Below are positions 10,014 through 22,040 of a DNA stretch of 64,000 nt, piece after piece (within the stretch, counting starts at the first letter, position 1; each line of letters opens with the position of its first letter). The stretch covers positions 1 to 64,000 of the forward strand of contig VXIS01000228.1 of the NCBI GenBank assembly GCA_008704415.1, in the 5' to 3' direction. This DNA is from Sphaerosporella brunnea. Lineage: Eukaryota > Ascomycota > Pezizomycetes > Pezizales > Pyronemataceae. The notes below the pieces were generated by a model. It worked only from the letters and a program-made list of their open reading frames with translations. It was not told the DNA's origin and did no database searches. Both the position numbers and the translations under genes were made by a program.

Positions 10014-12244
10014 CTACTTTTCCGCAGGGTTGGCATCGATGATTTTGCCAGGGTTGAGAAGCCACCTAGAGCACAGGTCATCAGTCAAATTCCAAAGGAG
10101 ACGGGGGTTGTTTACAATGGATCCAAAGCAGCCTTCATGCTTCTCATCACGCCAAGCGTATCATGGCCCAGCTCCTTAACCAAAAACGCTTTCTTCCCCA
10201 AACCAACACCATGCTCGCCGGTGCAGGTTCCTTCCATCTCCAGTGCACGATCCACCATGTCATGTACCACCTTTTCAATCTTTTCCACCTCCTGGGGGTT
10301 CCTTTTGTCGTACATGATACTCTCATGAAAGTTGCCATCTCCAACATGGCCAAGGATACTGGCAAACATTCCCAGCGAGTCCATTTCCTTCTTTGAGATT
10401 TCTGTGCCTGGGGTGTCAGGGCAGTCCAAATAGTTATGGTTCGAAAAAAACACCCACCAATGATGTCAGCCAACCGACTCAACGGCACAGCCACGTCTGT
10501 GCTCCAGACCTCCTGCCCGCTTTTCCGCAGCGCCAACATACTCCACAAGCTCTCCTTCCGTGCGCTCCACAGCAGCTTCGCCTCCTTTTCGTCCTTCGCA
10601 AACTCAAAGTTCCCAGCTCTATGCTTCTTGGCGATTTCTTTGACGGTTGAGATGTTGTCCAACACTCCCGCTTTGGTTCCTGAGAACTTAAAAAAGAGTG
10701 TAGGCAGCTCTTTCCACTCTTTGCCAGTAGACCCCGCCTTGTTTACTACCATCATCTGTACTTCGTCCATGACCTCCATGCAAGCAACGGGAACACCAGC
10801 ACGCATCACTCCGGAGGCGGCCGCAGCAGCGTCCCGAATTGTGGGGAAGGTGACGACAGCCACAGTCGTTTGTTGCGGTATGACAGCCAACTTGAGAGTG
10901 ATCTCTGTCACGAGGCCGAGGGTACCTTCTGAACCGATAAACAAACTATTAAGGTTATATCCCGCCGACGATTTCCTGCAGTAGGCGGATCAGCATGCGT
11001 GGTGATTCATCGTCAGGCGACAAGACAACCGTGGACGACGCTTGGTTTTTATCACGGTTCCATCCGCCAGAACCACCGTCAAATTTATGACCCAGTCCTT
11101 CATAGTTCCGTACCGCACGGCATTGGTTCCGCTACGTTGTGTCGCCGATGGCACCGTCAGCACGTCGTCTACCCGCCTTGTGAGACCCGCGGATGCCTAC
11201 CTGCAATTTGTTCCGACCATGCCTCCGATTTTGGCCTTCCTAGTGGTCAGCACCTAACTGTTTCACATTTACAACCACGCGATCAGATGACTCACAGTAG
11301 GGCCTGGATCCACGGGGAAGAATAGGCCGGAATCCTTGATTGACTCATTGAGGCCCATCCATGATACCGCAGGTTGGACTACCACATCCATGCTACATTT
11401 CAGCCAAGTCAATATCATGCCGGATAGATTTTAGAGCTACAGAGTTCGTACTCTTCTTCATTGAACTTGATGATTTGGTCCATGAGCGTGAAATCAATAC
11501 TCAAGCCTCCAAAGGGTGCTGCGAAGTTTCCCTATCACGTACTTCAGCTGCTGAAGGTCATGCGGAGTTTCCTGGGATGAAGATGCAAGAAGAAGAGCAA
11601 GCATACCTCCAAGCTCGTGCCTCCAGAGAACGGAACTGTCCCGCATTTTCAACGCCACAGTCAGCCATCTTCCCATGATAGTCTGCCAACAAACCTTCCA
11701 AGACCCAAAATGCGCAAGAAGACATACTCATCGGCACTCTATACTTGTGGCAGATCTTGACCGCCTTCGAAACCTCCTCCGTATTCTTGGGGTAAACCAC
11801 CGCAATCGGCAGCCTCTCAACATTCGATGTCGACCACGCCGAGTACCCATGCTGCAGCAAATCCTCTTTCTCAGTGCTAACCGCGTCTTCCCCGAGCACA
11901 TTTCGGATCTCTTCAACCGCCTGCCCGCGCGATCAGTGCCAGGCCAAGATGACAATGCTGCGGCCCACACAGACCTTGTTCATATCTTTCACACTTCCAT
12001 ACGTTGGCTTTACAGCCGGTTTGCCGGATGCAGTGTAGACCTTGCTACTACTGCTACTCAGCATTGTGAAGCCATAAACCACTCCGCCAGTCAACGCCGC
12101 CAACGTAAGTGCTCCAGCCGTGCTCCATGTCCGCGCAGTCTTTGACGACGATGCAGCTGTCGAATTGGGTCTTCTGAGAAGAAATCTGGGTTTGGAGAGG
12201 GAGCGTAGGGCTGGTTGGAGGAGGCCAGACTTAGACGCCAACAT
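10014..12244 (-). CDS. DLD1: mitochondrial D-lactate dehydrogenase (cytochrome)
   Basis: Ten exons: 12244-11975, 11920-11728, 11635-11607, 11531-11452, 11392-11296, 11235-11201, 11131-11030, 10975-10458, 10401-10116 and 10065-10014. All introns are GT-AG, 50-92 nt, and phases agree, giving 553 residues. The N-terminus is Arg/Ser-rich (a mitochondrial presequence), followed by a hydrophobic segment ([17 protein letters not shown]). Then comes the FAD-binding PCMH domain: [38 protein letters not shown] and [20 protein letters not shown]. The C-terminal FAD-oxidase domain has [10 protein letters not shown] and [14 protein letters not shown], with the His residues that bind metal and substrate, and ends at [11 protein letters not shown]. 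The enzyme oxidises D-lactate to pyruvate and passes electrons to cytochrome c at the inner membrane. Intron 7 uses a weak GTTGTC donor. Product call is firm; exact small exons 3 and 6 need cDNA support. Confidence 0.9.
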
Positions 12245-13613
12245 AGTGCAGAAATAACAAATTGCGAGAAAAAAAGAATCGGGTCTAGGAAGGAAAAGAA
12301 TAATAACAATGTACGGACAGCGAGAAACCGGCGGGGATTAAAAGGGCCAATTGTGCGGTCGCGTGACCTACTTTGAGGGAAAAAAAAACAGCTGAATTCG
12401 CGATTGGCAAGTAGATTATACGTAGGGCTCGCGAATCAACGGTGGTGTGTTTTCGTTGGCTGATCGAAACCCAGGTTGCAGGATGATATTAAGAAGCTGG
12501 TGCTGCTTGGAGCCACGAGTTACATATCTCGAGTACGGCTTCTCCCAAAAAGCAAGCCCGATATAAAAAAAGTCAATTGACTCCCTCGCAACGACTTCTC
12601 TGTTCTGTGTTTCTCTGAATGAAAAAAAAAAAAGCACAAGTTCCTACATATCTCGGCCTGTCTGTCCCCCACGTTCACCCCGCGCCATCCCCAAGTTCCC
12701 AACACGCCCCCGCCCCCGCATGTGGGGTTTGCATGCGCCAGCTATCGCTTTGCTCGGATTCAGGCTCTCGCACAGATTTTGGCCCCTTGGGGGCCGGCGC
12801 GTCCGCTAGGACCAATGTTTGGCCTGAGTAAATGCTGACAGTGATGCAGTTGAGAGAAGGAGTGGGTAGCGACACACCGGGGCGGCACCTGACGGCGACG
12901 GCGACACGCCATGAGATCGCGAGCGTCGGATATCCACCAGAAGGGCTAGGGGTTCTCCTCTCTCGATATGAAGTGTCTCTACGCTGTTGAAAATCCTATT
13001 ACGCTATCTCTACCTGGCACGCACCATCTCGGGGAACCTGCTCGCCTGTCGCCACCACCGAAAATCGCCCTACGTTAGCCTGAACTCGTGCAAACAAAAC
13101 ACCGAGGATCTCTCCGATGGCGATCCCCCAGAATCGGTGCTATCTAGTCGGCACCGAGAGCACCGAAGAAAGAGCTAATCGAACACAAGCCACCACAATT
13201 GACGTCCAGGCTGGAGTCGCCACACATGCTGCTGCGCACCCTGAATTATTAGCGACTCCTTCCGATGATTGTGATGTGATGAGCGACGCATTGGATTGTA
13301 TCACCCCATATCTCGCAAAACCCTGTTGCCATCGGACAAAAGGTTTTTGATGGTACAAGTTAAAGATGTAAGTTGTATGACGTGACATGGCAAATGACAA
13401 AGTCGTAGAATGCTAATTGTTTTAGTTCAAAAAAAGGAAAAACGTCGACAAGAAATCGAGTTACAGACAGACACGGCAGGAATCAAAAAGCCTCTCAAAC
13501 CACGTGGGCACTCCAAAATAAAATGCATAAGACCCAAGAACTCAACCCAGAACCGCACACACAGCAACAAACAGCACAATCCTCATCTCCCAACCCTCAA
13601 CTACTGGGCTCCA
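12245..13613. other. intergenic, no gene seen
   Basis: Holds the 5' region of the D-lactate dehydrogenase gene and A-rich tracts (for example about 12621-12632). Short overlapping ORFs on both strands have no recognisable protein features. Confidence 0.45.
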
Positions 13614-13817
13614 TCAACGAGCCGCATAGATGCCCCTAGCTCTGGCCGGCAGCATGCGCCGCTTTGGATTGCGTCTACAGCTGAAACAATCCGACTGGTG
13701 CCTAGTTTCATGCTGGACCTCGAAGTTGTTGCAGTACTTGGGGAAACTGCTGCAGGGCTTGTCATGGGTGATGTACGAGTCGCCACAGGTGAAGATCTGG
13801 AGCTTGTGTTGGCACAT
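13614..13817 (-). CDS. small Cys/His-rich hypothetical protein
   Basis: 67 residues from the ATG at 13817. The N-terminal part is spaced like small fungal zinc-binding-type proteins: MCQHKLQIFTCGDSYITHD, KPCSSFPKYCNNFEV, then HETRHQSDCFSC, giving seven Cys and four His in the first 50 residues. The tail is basic (RRNPKRRMLPARARG). No signal peptide. A longer ORF on the same strand in another frame (13601-14176) is Ser/Thr/His-rich, low complexity, and probably a shadow or 5' UTR. Similar short proteins of unknown function, often starting M-C-x-H, are common in Pezizomycotina, so this is plausibly a real gene, possibly with an unseen upstream exon. Function unknown. Confidence 0.5.
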   Translation of the reverse strand: MCQHKLQIFTCGDSYITHDKPCSSFPKYCNNFEVQHETRHQSDCFSCRRNPKRRMLPARARGIYAAR

Positions 13818-15312
13818 GGCGAAGGGCTTCGGTGATGGTGATGATGAGAAGGTATGCTTTCTTTCCGAAGAGGTGGATATTTCAACGCTGTCAGGATCCC
13901 TTGTACGTCGTCGTTCGCCTGTTCGAGGTCGCTTGAGGGGAGGCTACTGGTTCCTTCTACTGAAGGACGGGTACTGGAGTCTGTGGTGTTTCGAGTGATT
14001 CGAAACCGTATCGCTGGCTGGTTCTTGGAAGAAATGGAGGTGTGAAGGTAGGTATTCGCTTTTGAAGAGTTTTCAACTGTCCCGTTCCGCGTGAACTGGT
14101 GAGATGGGGGGAGAACAAAGGAACCGCTTTGAACAAGGCGATTGGATGCAGAAACCCTTCTGACGGGCTCTTGCATGACTCTGTCCGTCCAAAGTCATCG
14201 ATAAAACAAAAAGCCAGGACATGTTTGTTCCAGACTGCTGTGGAATGTCTTAGTTCCCATCAGCACCCATTCCTCGAGCGGTCGATGCAAGGGGGGGGTG
14301 TGTGCAGTTTTCCAAGGTCGCCTTATTTTGTGGAAATATCAGTCGTAATATCGATGGCGATGTGCACATGTACATGTGTATGCCCGCATCACTGAAATGC
14401 CAACTTCGAGTGGCTTGCATACATATGGCTTGCAGCCCGTCATTCTTCACAGCAACGTTCGAACGTTCTGTCTGTCTGTCATCAATAACTAGGTATCTAC
14501 GCTTCGAAGCGCATACACAACAGCCCTTGAAAACCCCGAAAGTGCAGTCGATGCAAGGCCGCTGCCATAAATTTCGGTGGTGCCGATGATCGTTTAGCAC
14601 CATGTACGGGCGGCTTGCTAGCGTTGAAGATATGATTTGTTACCAGAAATCGAGAGCCGAAGCCTGCCTGTTTTGTCGAGCTGGTTTGCAGATCATTCCC
14701 CCGCCCCACCCACTCACCGACCTTGGAGTTAGACAAACAAAGCTCACGATCCGATTCTGAGTGTCGATGTAAAACTTTCCTTCTATTTGCGGGGTTTGCT
14801 GGATTCCGATTCAAGGCATCCTAGCCGAGCCCGCATCCAGAGTTGAGCAGCAAGCAAGCGAAGCGCTAAGACGCAGGAACAACACCGGCCTATATGAAGC
14901 CACACTGCAACCGTTCTTGAAAAACCATCACGTCACAACATGTATAGGTATCGCAATCTACAGTAATCCGCATGTATAGAGACGACTCTACTCTAAATAC
15001 GAGGAAGACAGACAAATCGTCGATAGTTGGGTTCCTGCATATGCATCCTGGCCCAGCAAGGATATCCCAGCTCGAAAAAAAGTCTCCTCAGCAAGCGCTG
15101 CCAGCACATCATCACCAACGCCCTACATATGTAGATAGAATACGCGCTCGCATCGCGTCGCAGCACCCACGCTGGCCACTCATCTGCTAAGAAGTATGCA
15201 TCGCATGCCTAACAACTCAGCGCGCGAGGAGGGGGGTTATGCCAGCAGCCTGAAGGACTGTTTAAAATGGCCTTGCACGGGATGAGCTGCTGCCCCCGAC
15301 AGCACTCTCACG
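13818..15312. other. intergenic / 5' region of LPMO gene
   Basis: No supported gene. Just upstream of and within the LPMO start lies a short (GCA)n microsatellite (about 15320-15342) coding for an Ala run. Short ORFs (14250-14603 minus, 14302-14589 plus) overlap each other and lack features. Confidence 0.45.
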
Positions 15313-16355
15313 ATGCCAGCAGCAGCAGCAGCAGCAGCAGCTATCCGATGGCGGCTTCTCACAGCCATCGTTTTCCTGATGACCTTTGCCATCGCGTCCG
15401 CGCACATGGCCATGGCCGATCCACCGGCCTTGCGGTACAAGACGAATCCGTACAAAACGACCCAGGACTACGATTACACGTCGCCGCTATCGTCGTCGGG
15501 TTCTAATTATCCTTGCAAAGGATATCAAGTGGACATGGGGACGTCGGCAGGAAAATCTGTGGCTACCTATTCGCCTGGCGGGACTTACACTCTTAAGTAT
15601 GTTGCACGCCCCCCAAGGCAAGGCAAGGAAAACAGTTAAACGAGTGATCTGACGTGACGCGGGAGAACAGACTTGATGGCTCAGCCACTCACAATGGCGG
15701 CTCCTGTCAAATATCGCTTTCGTTCGACAAAGGAAAATCGTGGCAGGTCATCAAGTCATTTGTTGGCGGATGTGTAAAGCCCGATCCCGGTGCCAATCAA
15801 CAATTCAGTTTCACCATACCGAAAGGAACGCCCAGTGGAGATGTTTTATTTGCCTGGTTGGCCCCTTCTTTCTTTCCGACTCGTGTGCGTTCTGACTGAT
15901 TTGGCGTGTGTTATAGGACATGGTTCAATAACGAGGGCAACCGTGAGATGTACATGAACTGCGCAGTTGTCACCATCTCCGGCGGGCGACGCCGCGACCT
16001 CGTGTGGCCTGAAGAACTCAATTCTTTCCAAAAACGGGCTCTTGGCCCAAACATATTTCTTGCCAACATTGGCAACGGCTGCACCACAGTCGCAGGTACC
16101 GACGTAGAGTTCCCGGACCCTGGCTCCAACATCGAGCGTGGAGGCTCGGGCAAAACGGCAGCTCCAGCTGGTAATTGCGGCAAAGTTGTCGTTTCGACCG
16201 GTGGAGGATCTGGTGGAAGCGGCGGTGGAAAAGATTGTGCCTATTGGAGGTCTCAGGGTTATCTGTGCTCGGAAGCTACCGGGCTGACGCGCTGGCGGAG
16301 AGGCCTGACACTGCTGGCAACGCTGATTGTGGGTATGCTGGCGATGGTGCTTTGA
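15313..16355 (+). CDS. AA11-like lytic polysaccharide monooxygenase with C-terminal anchor
   Basis: Three exons, 15313-15596, 15671-15856 and 15917-16355, with in-phase joins, give 302 residues. The signal peptide (ILE/VAL/PHE-rich, about 12-30) is cut at IASA, leaving His31 as the mature N-terminus (HMAMADPP). This is the defining first copper ligand of LPMOs. The second His is His102 in ATHNGGSCQISL. The block TWFNNEGNREMYMNCAVV matches the AA11 core and supplies the axial Tyr. The family oxidatively cleaves chitin. The core is followed by a Gly/Ser linker (GGGSGGSGGG), a short Cys motif (KDCAYWRSQGYLCS) and a C-terminal hydrophobic stretch (TLLATLIVGMLAMVL), as in a GPI-anchored protein. 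Exon 2 ends at a GTTGGC donor, less common but in phase. The anchor is inferred, the LPMO call is strong. Confidence 0.85.
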
Positions 16356-18545
16356 GGCGCTCATGCATGATATTTAGTATTTAGGGGGTAGCACCGTGGG
16401 ATTAGGAGTCCAAGTGGGTAAACCCGAGTGCACACTGAGTCGAAAATCGGGGGGGGGGGGGGGGGGAGGGTGGGGGTCTTTTGGGTTCTGGCGTAAAGCG
16501 ATGCGGAGTTGGGGCTGGGTTGCTTTGGTTTTTTGTTCTGCGGGAGTTCGAATTCTTGTGCATATTTCTCAAAAAAAAAACCATCATCAGCTACTACAAG
16601 CATACACGTATGAAGAGTTCGAACGGGGCTTATACCCATATTCAGATTGGAAGTATGCTCAGTTCCAAAATGTAGTTGTGTGACAATTGTGTCAACTGTT
16701 AAGAGGAGCCCCCTGGGGTTCAATGGAATCCATGAAGTGCGTTGCTTGAATCAATAGCTTGATCGGGTGATATCTCATGAATCTCATGCAGGGAAGACTA
16801 ACCTTTCTCGGGATGGTCGACGTTATGCAAACGCACTCTTTGGCACCGCATAAAAACATGGAGACCACCATCCAATCACGGTGGTATGATCTGCACACAA
16901 GCTCAGCCCTTACAACACGTGCACGGGTCTCTCACTCGACAATCATCCAAGAGAGATGCCACCAGATGAATTCTTCCATTCCACACCGCGGACCCAGCTT
17001 CGTCCGAGTGGCCGGCTATCCGGCCATTCCGCATTCCAAGACATTTCATTGTTTTGTGGGGGTGGGGGAGTGGGGGGCTGCAAGAGCGTCAAACGGCTTC
17101 CTGTGAAAAGAATTCCGTTCCGAGAGCTGTGACTTTTTTTTTTCCACCGCCTTCGGCTTAGCCCGTGCTATCGGATCAGGGAGACGGCAGACAATAGAAA
17201 TTCCTCAGCCATTTGGATAGAATCCCAAGGGAACGAATCACGCCGCCAAAAGGCTTGTGCATACCTACCAAGGTACCTAGGTACTAAGTAGATACTCCTT
17301 TTGGGATTATATCTCTCGCGGATTTGGTCTTAGGAGTTCTCTTGGATGAGTTAGGGGCTACTTGTTGTTTAGACGTGCCGAGCCGTTAGCTAGTTAGCAT
17401 TAGTGCAGGCACCACGTTTTTGGGGCATAGGGGGCACATAGCCTATCGTGGGGGGATGCTAACTCCCGTCCGTGCACTGTTCTCGGAAACAGACGGGGCA
17501 AATCTGTTCAGATCCCGAGTCGGGATGCCCACAGCGCTGATCAGGGACTGCACTTTTACCGCGATTGCGGCACGATGAACCAACTGCGTTCCCACCCGCT
17601 GGAACGCTGGTACGGGCTACGGGACGAACCGGGGTAAACGGAGGTTCCGCCGCAAAATGGCATTCCAAAAAAGTTCACGATAACAGCGACACGACACGTG
17701 GCGGTGGTCTGAACTTGTGGTTGGAAGTTAACACTTGGAACATGTCTCGCTTCGACCCCTTGGCTGAAGCCGTCGAGAAGCGAACGAAAGACGCCACCAT
17801 CAACGCCATCAACGCGCATCAGTTTCTGCCTCATGCCGCTGATCAGTGGAAGCACGCGCGGCCCGGGTATGTACCACTCACTTGGTGCTTGGACCCACGT
17901 GTGCCGTGTGCTTCTGAGAAAATCCACCCCCACGGAACTGCCCCTGCGCGCCCACTCTCGATTGGGATCCATGCGTGCGTGCCATCTGACATCTTGCATC
18001 TCTGCTTGGGCGTGGTCGTGCTCGAGGTGGGACCAAGCACCGCCAGCCTGCATAGCTGCCCATTCCGCGTGTTGGGGTCTGCATCGTGCACACATCACAT
18101 CCAGCGTGCGGCGTCCATGATGAACGTGTGTGCCAGTACTTACCAAGTATGCAATGCACAAGTGGTTGCTTTGTCGCTGCCCCAGGGCCGTCTGGGCTGG
18201 CTGGGCCGTCTGACCGGTCCTCCAGGCTCATGCACTGAGTACTCTGTGTTATGCATGCTCGCCCTGCGGCGAACTGGAAACGGTTAGGCGTCAGCGAATC
18301 AGAGAGAATGGGACTGCAACGTGCCAGGCATCGCAACAACCCGACCTTCGGCAGCCATCTGTCGTGCCGCAATGCAATCTCATCGTTGCAGTGCGAGGAC
18401 TTGCATCGGGTGCATACATCGTGATGTGGTCGAACCTTGCTTCCGTTTTTATACTCGCTGGGACCCCGCGCTTCTAGGGGACAACAAACAAAAAAAAAAA
18501 AAAAAAAAAAAAACTCTGGGAGGCAGGCAGATCACAGCATCCACA
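16356..18545. other. intergenic, repeats, possible orphan exon
   Basis: Contains an 18-G run (16449-16466), a T-run near 17133 and a 24-A run (18490-18513). At 17742 an ATG opens a 43-codon coding-like stretch (MSRFDPLAEAVEKRTKDATI onward) followed by a GTATGT donor-like site near 17868, but no partner exon could be found. The long ORFs here (17565-18287 plus, 17556-18161 minus) look like chance open frames in GC-rich DNA. Confidence 0.35.
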
Positions 18546-20841
18546 ATGGCACACTTCGTGTACAAGAAGAACTTACTCGACGAGAAAGTCCGCGACAAGT
18601 ACCTCGACGACCGCAACACTCTGCGGCGCGCACGGGAGGCCGGAATAATCGACTCGGACGGCTACAAGCATGCTAAGAAGCAGATCACGCCCCTCGAAAT
18701 CCCACAGTCCGTGGACGCCACACCCAGCCGGCCCAGCAGGCCGGCAAGCACCCACTCGACCGGCAGCAAGTCCTCAACTGACTCTGTGATCCCGCCCGTG
18801 CCTCCGCTTCCTTTCTTGTCGTCGCCGCCTTCACCGACGAGGCGCAATGCGCCGAAGTTGAAGAAAGGCAGCATATTCGATAGGAATAATCCTATGAGGC
18901 TCTACAAACCGGAAGCCCAGACCGAAGAGCAAAGAGAAGCGTTGAGGGCCCAGAGGAAGGAACAGATTCGGCAGTTGGAACAGTATGGAGATAATGACAG
19001 GCCTTCGATGGACACTTTCAGAGCCCCAGAAGAATTCCAACGTCACTTTGGCTCCATCTCTGGATCCAGCACCTCGTCGAAACCTTCAAAGCGGCGCGGA
19101 ATATTCCGATCACCGAGCTTCCCAGCCCAAGATACCCCTCGAAATCTGCCACCTGTTGATCCTCTCTTCGACTCTCTTTCTCGGTATTCCTCTGCCAGTC
19201 AGGAGCCGACCGATTATCCCCTCTGCCATGCCTCTCGTTCGGCTTCCGTGTCATCCTCCTCCCAGGGTTCACGGGTCTCTCGTACCCGAAAGCACAGCGT
19301 GGCAACAACTCTTAACTCATCCGCCTCTCCAAAATCCCCAGTCGACGAACCGCAAACATGGGCGGATCGCATTCTTTTCGGGGTCAAGGAAAACTTCAAG
19401 GAGAATCTGAAGGAAGCGAAGGAACAGGCCGCCATAGCCCCAATCTTTCCGCTCATACTGGGCATGCACACACCACGACGCCATTCTTTTTGTTCGCAGG
19501 ATCGTCCTCTCACCGCTGCTTCCAGACCGCCTGCTGCAAAGCGGTCTACCACATCTTCCCTGTACTCGCAAGAGAGGTGGGGTCAAATGGATACCGAACT
19601 GCCCTATGGACTTTCTACCGGTTTCGATGCGAATTACACTCCGCCATCGATGTTGTTGTTGGATCTTTACACTTCTTTGCTGTCTCATTTCGAGTCAACG
19701 CCTCGGATATTTGGATATGCAAAGGACGAAGAATACAAGGCCAGCTCGGCCAGCATTGCGGGCTCCGATATAGATCCACCACATCCAGGCCACTTGGTCG
19801 TGCTTGACGACGAGTTGGAGGAAACAAAGTCAGTGCTCAAGAAGCGTGCATGGTTTTCTATGGCGGTGAAATGGTTGTATTTTGGTCGGATTCTCTTTTC
19901 GCCTGGCCACCATCTCCTGAGACTCAATACCGGCGAAGATAAGGGGCGGCCAACGACAGGGGAGGAGCTGCACGTGCTTGACCTCGATGGCCCTGCAATA
20001 GGTATGCTTCTATTCATAAATTTAGTTCTAGCAATATTCTTACTCCTCTTCAGCGGACTGGGCCTGGCATGCCGCGCTTGAATACCCAGATGCATTTATT
20101 TACGTCACTACGTCGATTGGCAGCGGCTTCAACACTCCCGTGACGCCTTTTACCAGCGAAATTGCTTGTCCGCCCAACCAGCGTCGGATCCAGATCTCAG
20201 CTGGCCACAATTCCCTCTCGCCCCTAGTCACCGGAAGCATGGATGTCATCTCGTCGCGATTCCTACCAGCTTTTCTCCCGAAGGATGGCTGGCTGCCGCT
20301 CATCCTCGAGTGCCACCGAGTGCTTAAGCATGACGGCTACCTCGAACTTTCGATCCTCGATCCGGTAATGAACGATATGGGCCCGCTCATGCGCTCCTGG
20401 ATCCTGGACAACATCCTGTCGGACCCCAACCACCCGCGCTCCTTCGACATCATGCCCAGCAAAACAGTCCTGCAAGCGCTTAAGGAAGCTGGCTTCGGCG
20501 AAATCAACAAAGTGTGGATGTGGATGCCGGCGACCAGCGTGGGCGACGAGCTCAGCACGGTGACCAGCAGCATCGGCCGTTATCTTTACGACGAGCTCTA
20601 CTGCCCTAGACCGCAGACACCAGACGAAGAAGAGGAGGAGGCCAGGGGAAATAACCCCAGAAAACATTATCAGAGCGAGGTCTGGATGGATCAGGAGATC
20701 ATGGAGGAGTGCAGGAAGTACAATACGGCGTTCCGGTGGCTGAAGGTTTATGTAAAGAAGCCGTCGGTGGTGCAGCCGGAGTCTGTGGCTGCTGCACTAA
20801 AAGCTGCGGCCGAGAGGTTGGAAATAGGGAATGCTTATTAG
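18546..20841 (+). CDS. methyltransferase-like fungal protein
   Basis: Two exons, 18546-20001 and 20054-20841 (52-nt intron, GTATGC donor, CTTCAG acceptor), 747 residues. The ATG at 18546 follows an A-rich leader; the frame is open further upstream but without a convincing start. Residues 1-330 are mostly Ser/Pro-rich and disordered with charged segments (TEEQREALRAQRKEQIRQLE). The C-terminal half has a domain resembling SAM-dependent methyltransferases: a motif-I-like strand ELHVLDLDGPAIADWAWHAA, DVISSRFLPAFLPKDGW, ECHRVLKHDGYLELSILDPV (a typical LKPGGxxxI-type motif) and a conserved tail SEVWMDQEIMEECRKYNTAF. The glycine-rich SAM loop is weak, so activity is uncertain. Homologues of this architecture are common and uncharacterised in filamentous ascomycetes. 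Confidence 0.72.
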
Positions 20842-21238
20842 TTTGAGCGTGTTTTTTTTTGGTTGGGCTCATGGTTGGTGTTATGGAGTTTTGGAAAATG
20901 TGCTGGCTTGTCAGGGATACCAAGGTTGTTCATGTATGGTTTTGGATAGTGTCTCTGTAGACTGAGAGGAAATTTTAAGCGCCAATGTGCGCCTTAATTC
21001 GAATGAGCGGGCGAGAGTGAATTGGGATGGGTTAATTCTGCCTGGCAGTTGTGTAAGCGGTGTTTATACATACCTCGTCACTTGGTGCGGTGTATACACG
21101 GTTGAATTTCCATGCATCAATGTTTAGTCTCTGTCACTCCTATGCTTTGCCACGGGTATGTTTTAGGGTTTGGGTAGATTGAAAGACACGCCCTCGCTTT
21201 CCAGCACTTCGACAGCAAGCGGTGTGGTCTAAAAGCCT
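20842..21238. other. intergenic, 3' regions of converging genes
   Basis: Lies between the plus-strand methyltransferase-like gene and minus-strand ATG16. No ORF or repeat of note. Confidence 0.5.
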
Positions 21239-21774
21239 TCACTCCCATTTACTAGCTCTATTCATTTCGTCAGCCTCCTCCCGCTTCAACTTCATCCAGC
21301 GATCCAGCAGGTCAGTATTATCCTTCCGCAAGGCGTCCTCTCTCTGCAAGGCCATATTAAGCTCCAGCTCCAAGGCGACGTTCTCATCCTGCACCTTCTG
21401 GAACTGGCGGTCCTTCGCGGCGCGCTCCTCGAGGAGATCCTTGACCCGCCGCTCCAGCCGTTGGCGCTCCTTCTCCGCGGATGAAACGCCGTCCCCGCCC
21501 CCGCGCCCCTCCCCCTCTCCCTCTCCCCGCGGGGAAGGGGTGCGCGCGAGTTTGAGCGCGAGCGCGTGGTCTGGGAAGGAGGGAAGGGGTTAGAGAGAGC
21601 AGCAGGAAGGGGGGGGGGGGGCGGAGAGAAGGGTTGTGGCTTACAGGCCGTGATGATCTCGTCCAGTCCTTTTTCGCGCCGATCGCGCGCTTCGAGATCG
21701 CTGGCGAACTTGGTGTACCAGGGGCTGCCGCCGCCGCCGCCGCTGGTGGGTTGGCCCCGCAACGAGGTGGCCAT
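21239..21774 (-). CDS. ATG16: autophagy protein 16 (ATG16)
   Basis: Two exons, 21774-21645 and 21570-21239 (74-nt intron with a CTAAC branch point), 153 residues. The N-terminus (SPWYTKFASDLEARDRREKG, then ITAYHALALKLA) matches the ATG5-binding segment of Atg16 proteins, where a helix around W/Y-x-x-x-L-x-x-R-D ends in AYxxLA. The remainder is a coiled coil with heptads (AEKERQRLERRVKDLLEERA), ending in the conserved block LELELNMALQREDALRKDN then LLDRWMKLKREEADEMN. Atg16 dimerises through this coil and, with the Atg12-Atg5 conjugate, forms the E3-like complex that directs Atg8 lipidation at the phagophore. Like other fungal Atg16 it lacks the WD40 domain of animals. The linker is Gly/Pro-rich (about 55-75), from a GC-rich tract. 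Confidence 0.85.
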
Positions 21775-21920
21775 GAGCGGGAGATAGATGATGATGCGCC
21801 GTTGAGAAGTTATCTAGAGGTGTGGTTGAGGTGGTGACGTATGTATTTTACACGTGCAATATTAAATTCAAAACTAGCTAAGCGCGCGCGTTTGTTGTTA
21901 ACTTTGACCGCACCAATGCA

Positions 21921-22040
21921 TACCGTAGAGATTCGGTACTAAGGCAATGTGGCAAAGTCACTGCGCTCCGTGGAGAAGTCACTCAGCCTCGTGGGCAAAG
22001 TGACTTAGCCACATTGCCTTAGTACCGAATCTCTATGGTA
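21921..22040. mobile_element. palindromic MITE, copy A (best preserved)
   Basis: 120-bp near-perfect inverted repeat. It begins TACCGTAGAGATTCGGTACT and ends with the complement, AGTACCGAATCTCTATGGTA. The core alternates AAGTCACT and AGTGACTT blocks around GCGCTCCGTGG. Both ends are TA, fitting a TA target-site duplication as made by Tc1/mariner-type transposases. Related copies occur at 24374, 49214, 49449 and 62549. Confidence 0.8.

Noticed and set aside
13601..14176. 191-codon minus-strand ORF
   Set aside because: Ser/Thr/His-rich low-complexity translation, overlaps the better-supported Cys-rich ORF in another frame.
17565..18287. 240-codon plus-strand ORF
   Set aside because: Overlaps an equally long minus-strand ORF, no domain or composition typical of protein, starts upstream of a more exon-like ATG.
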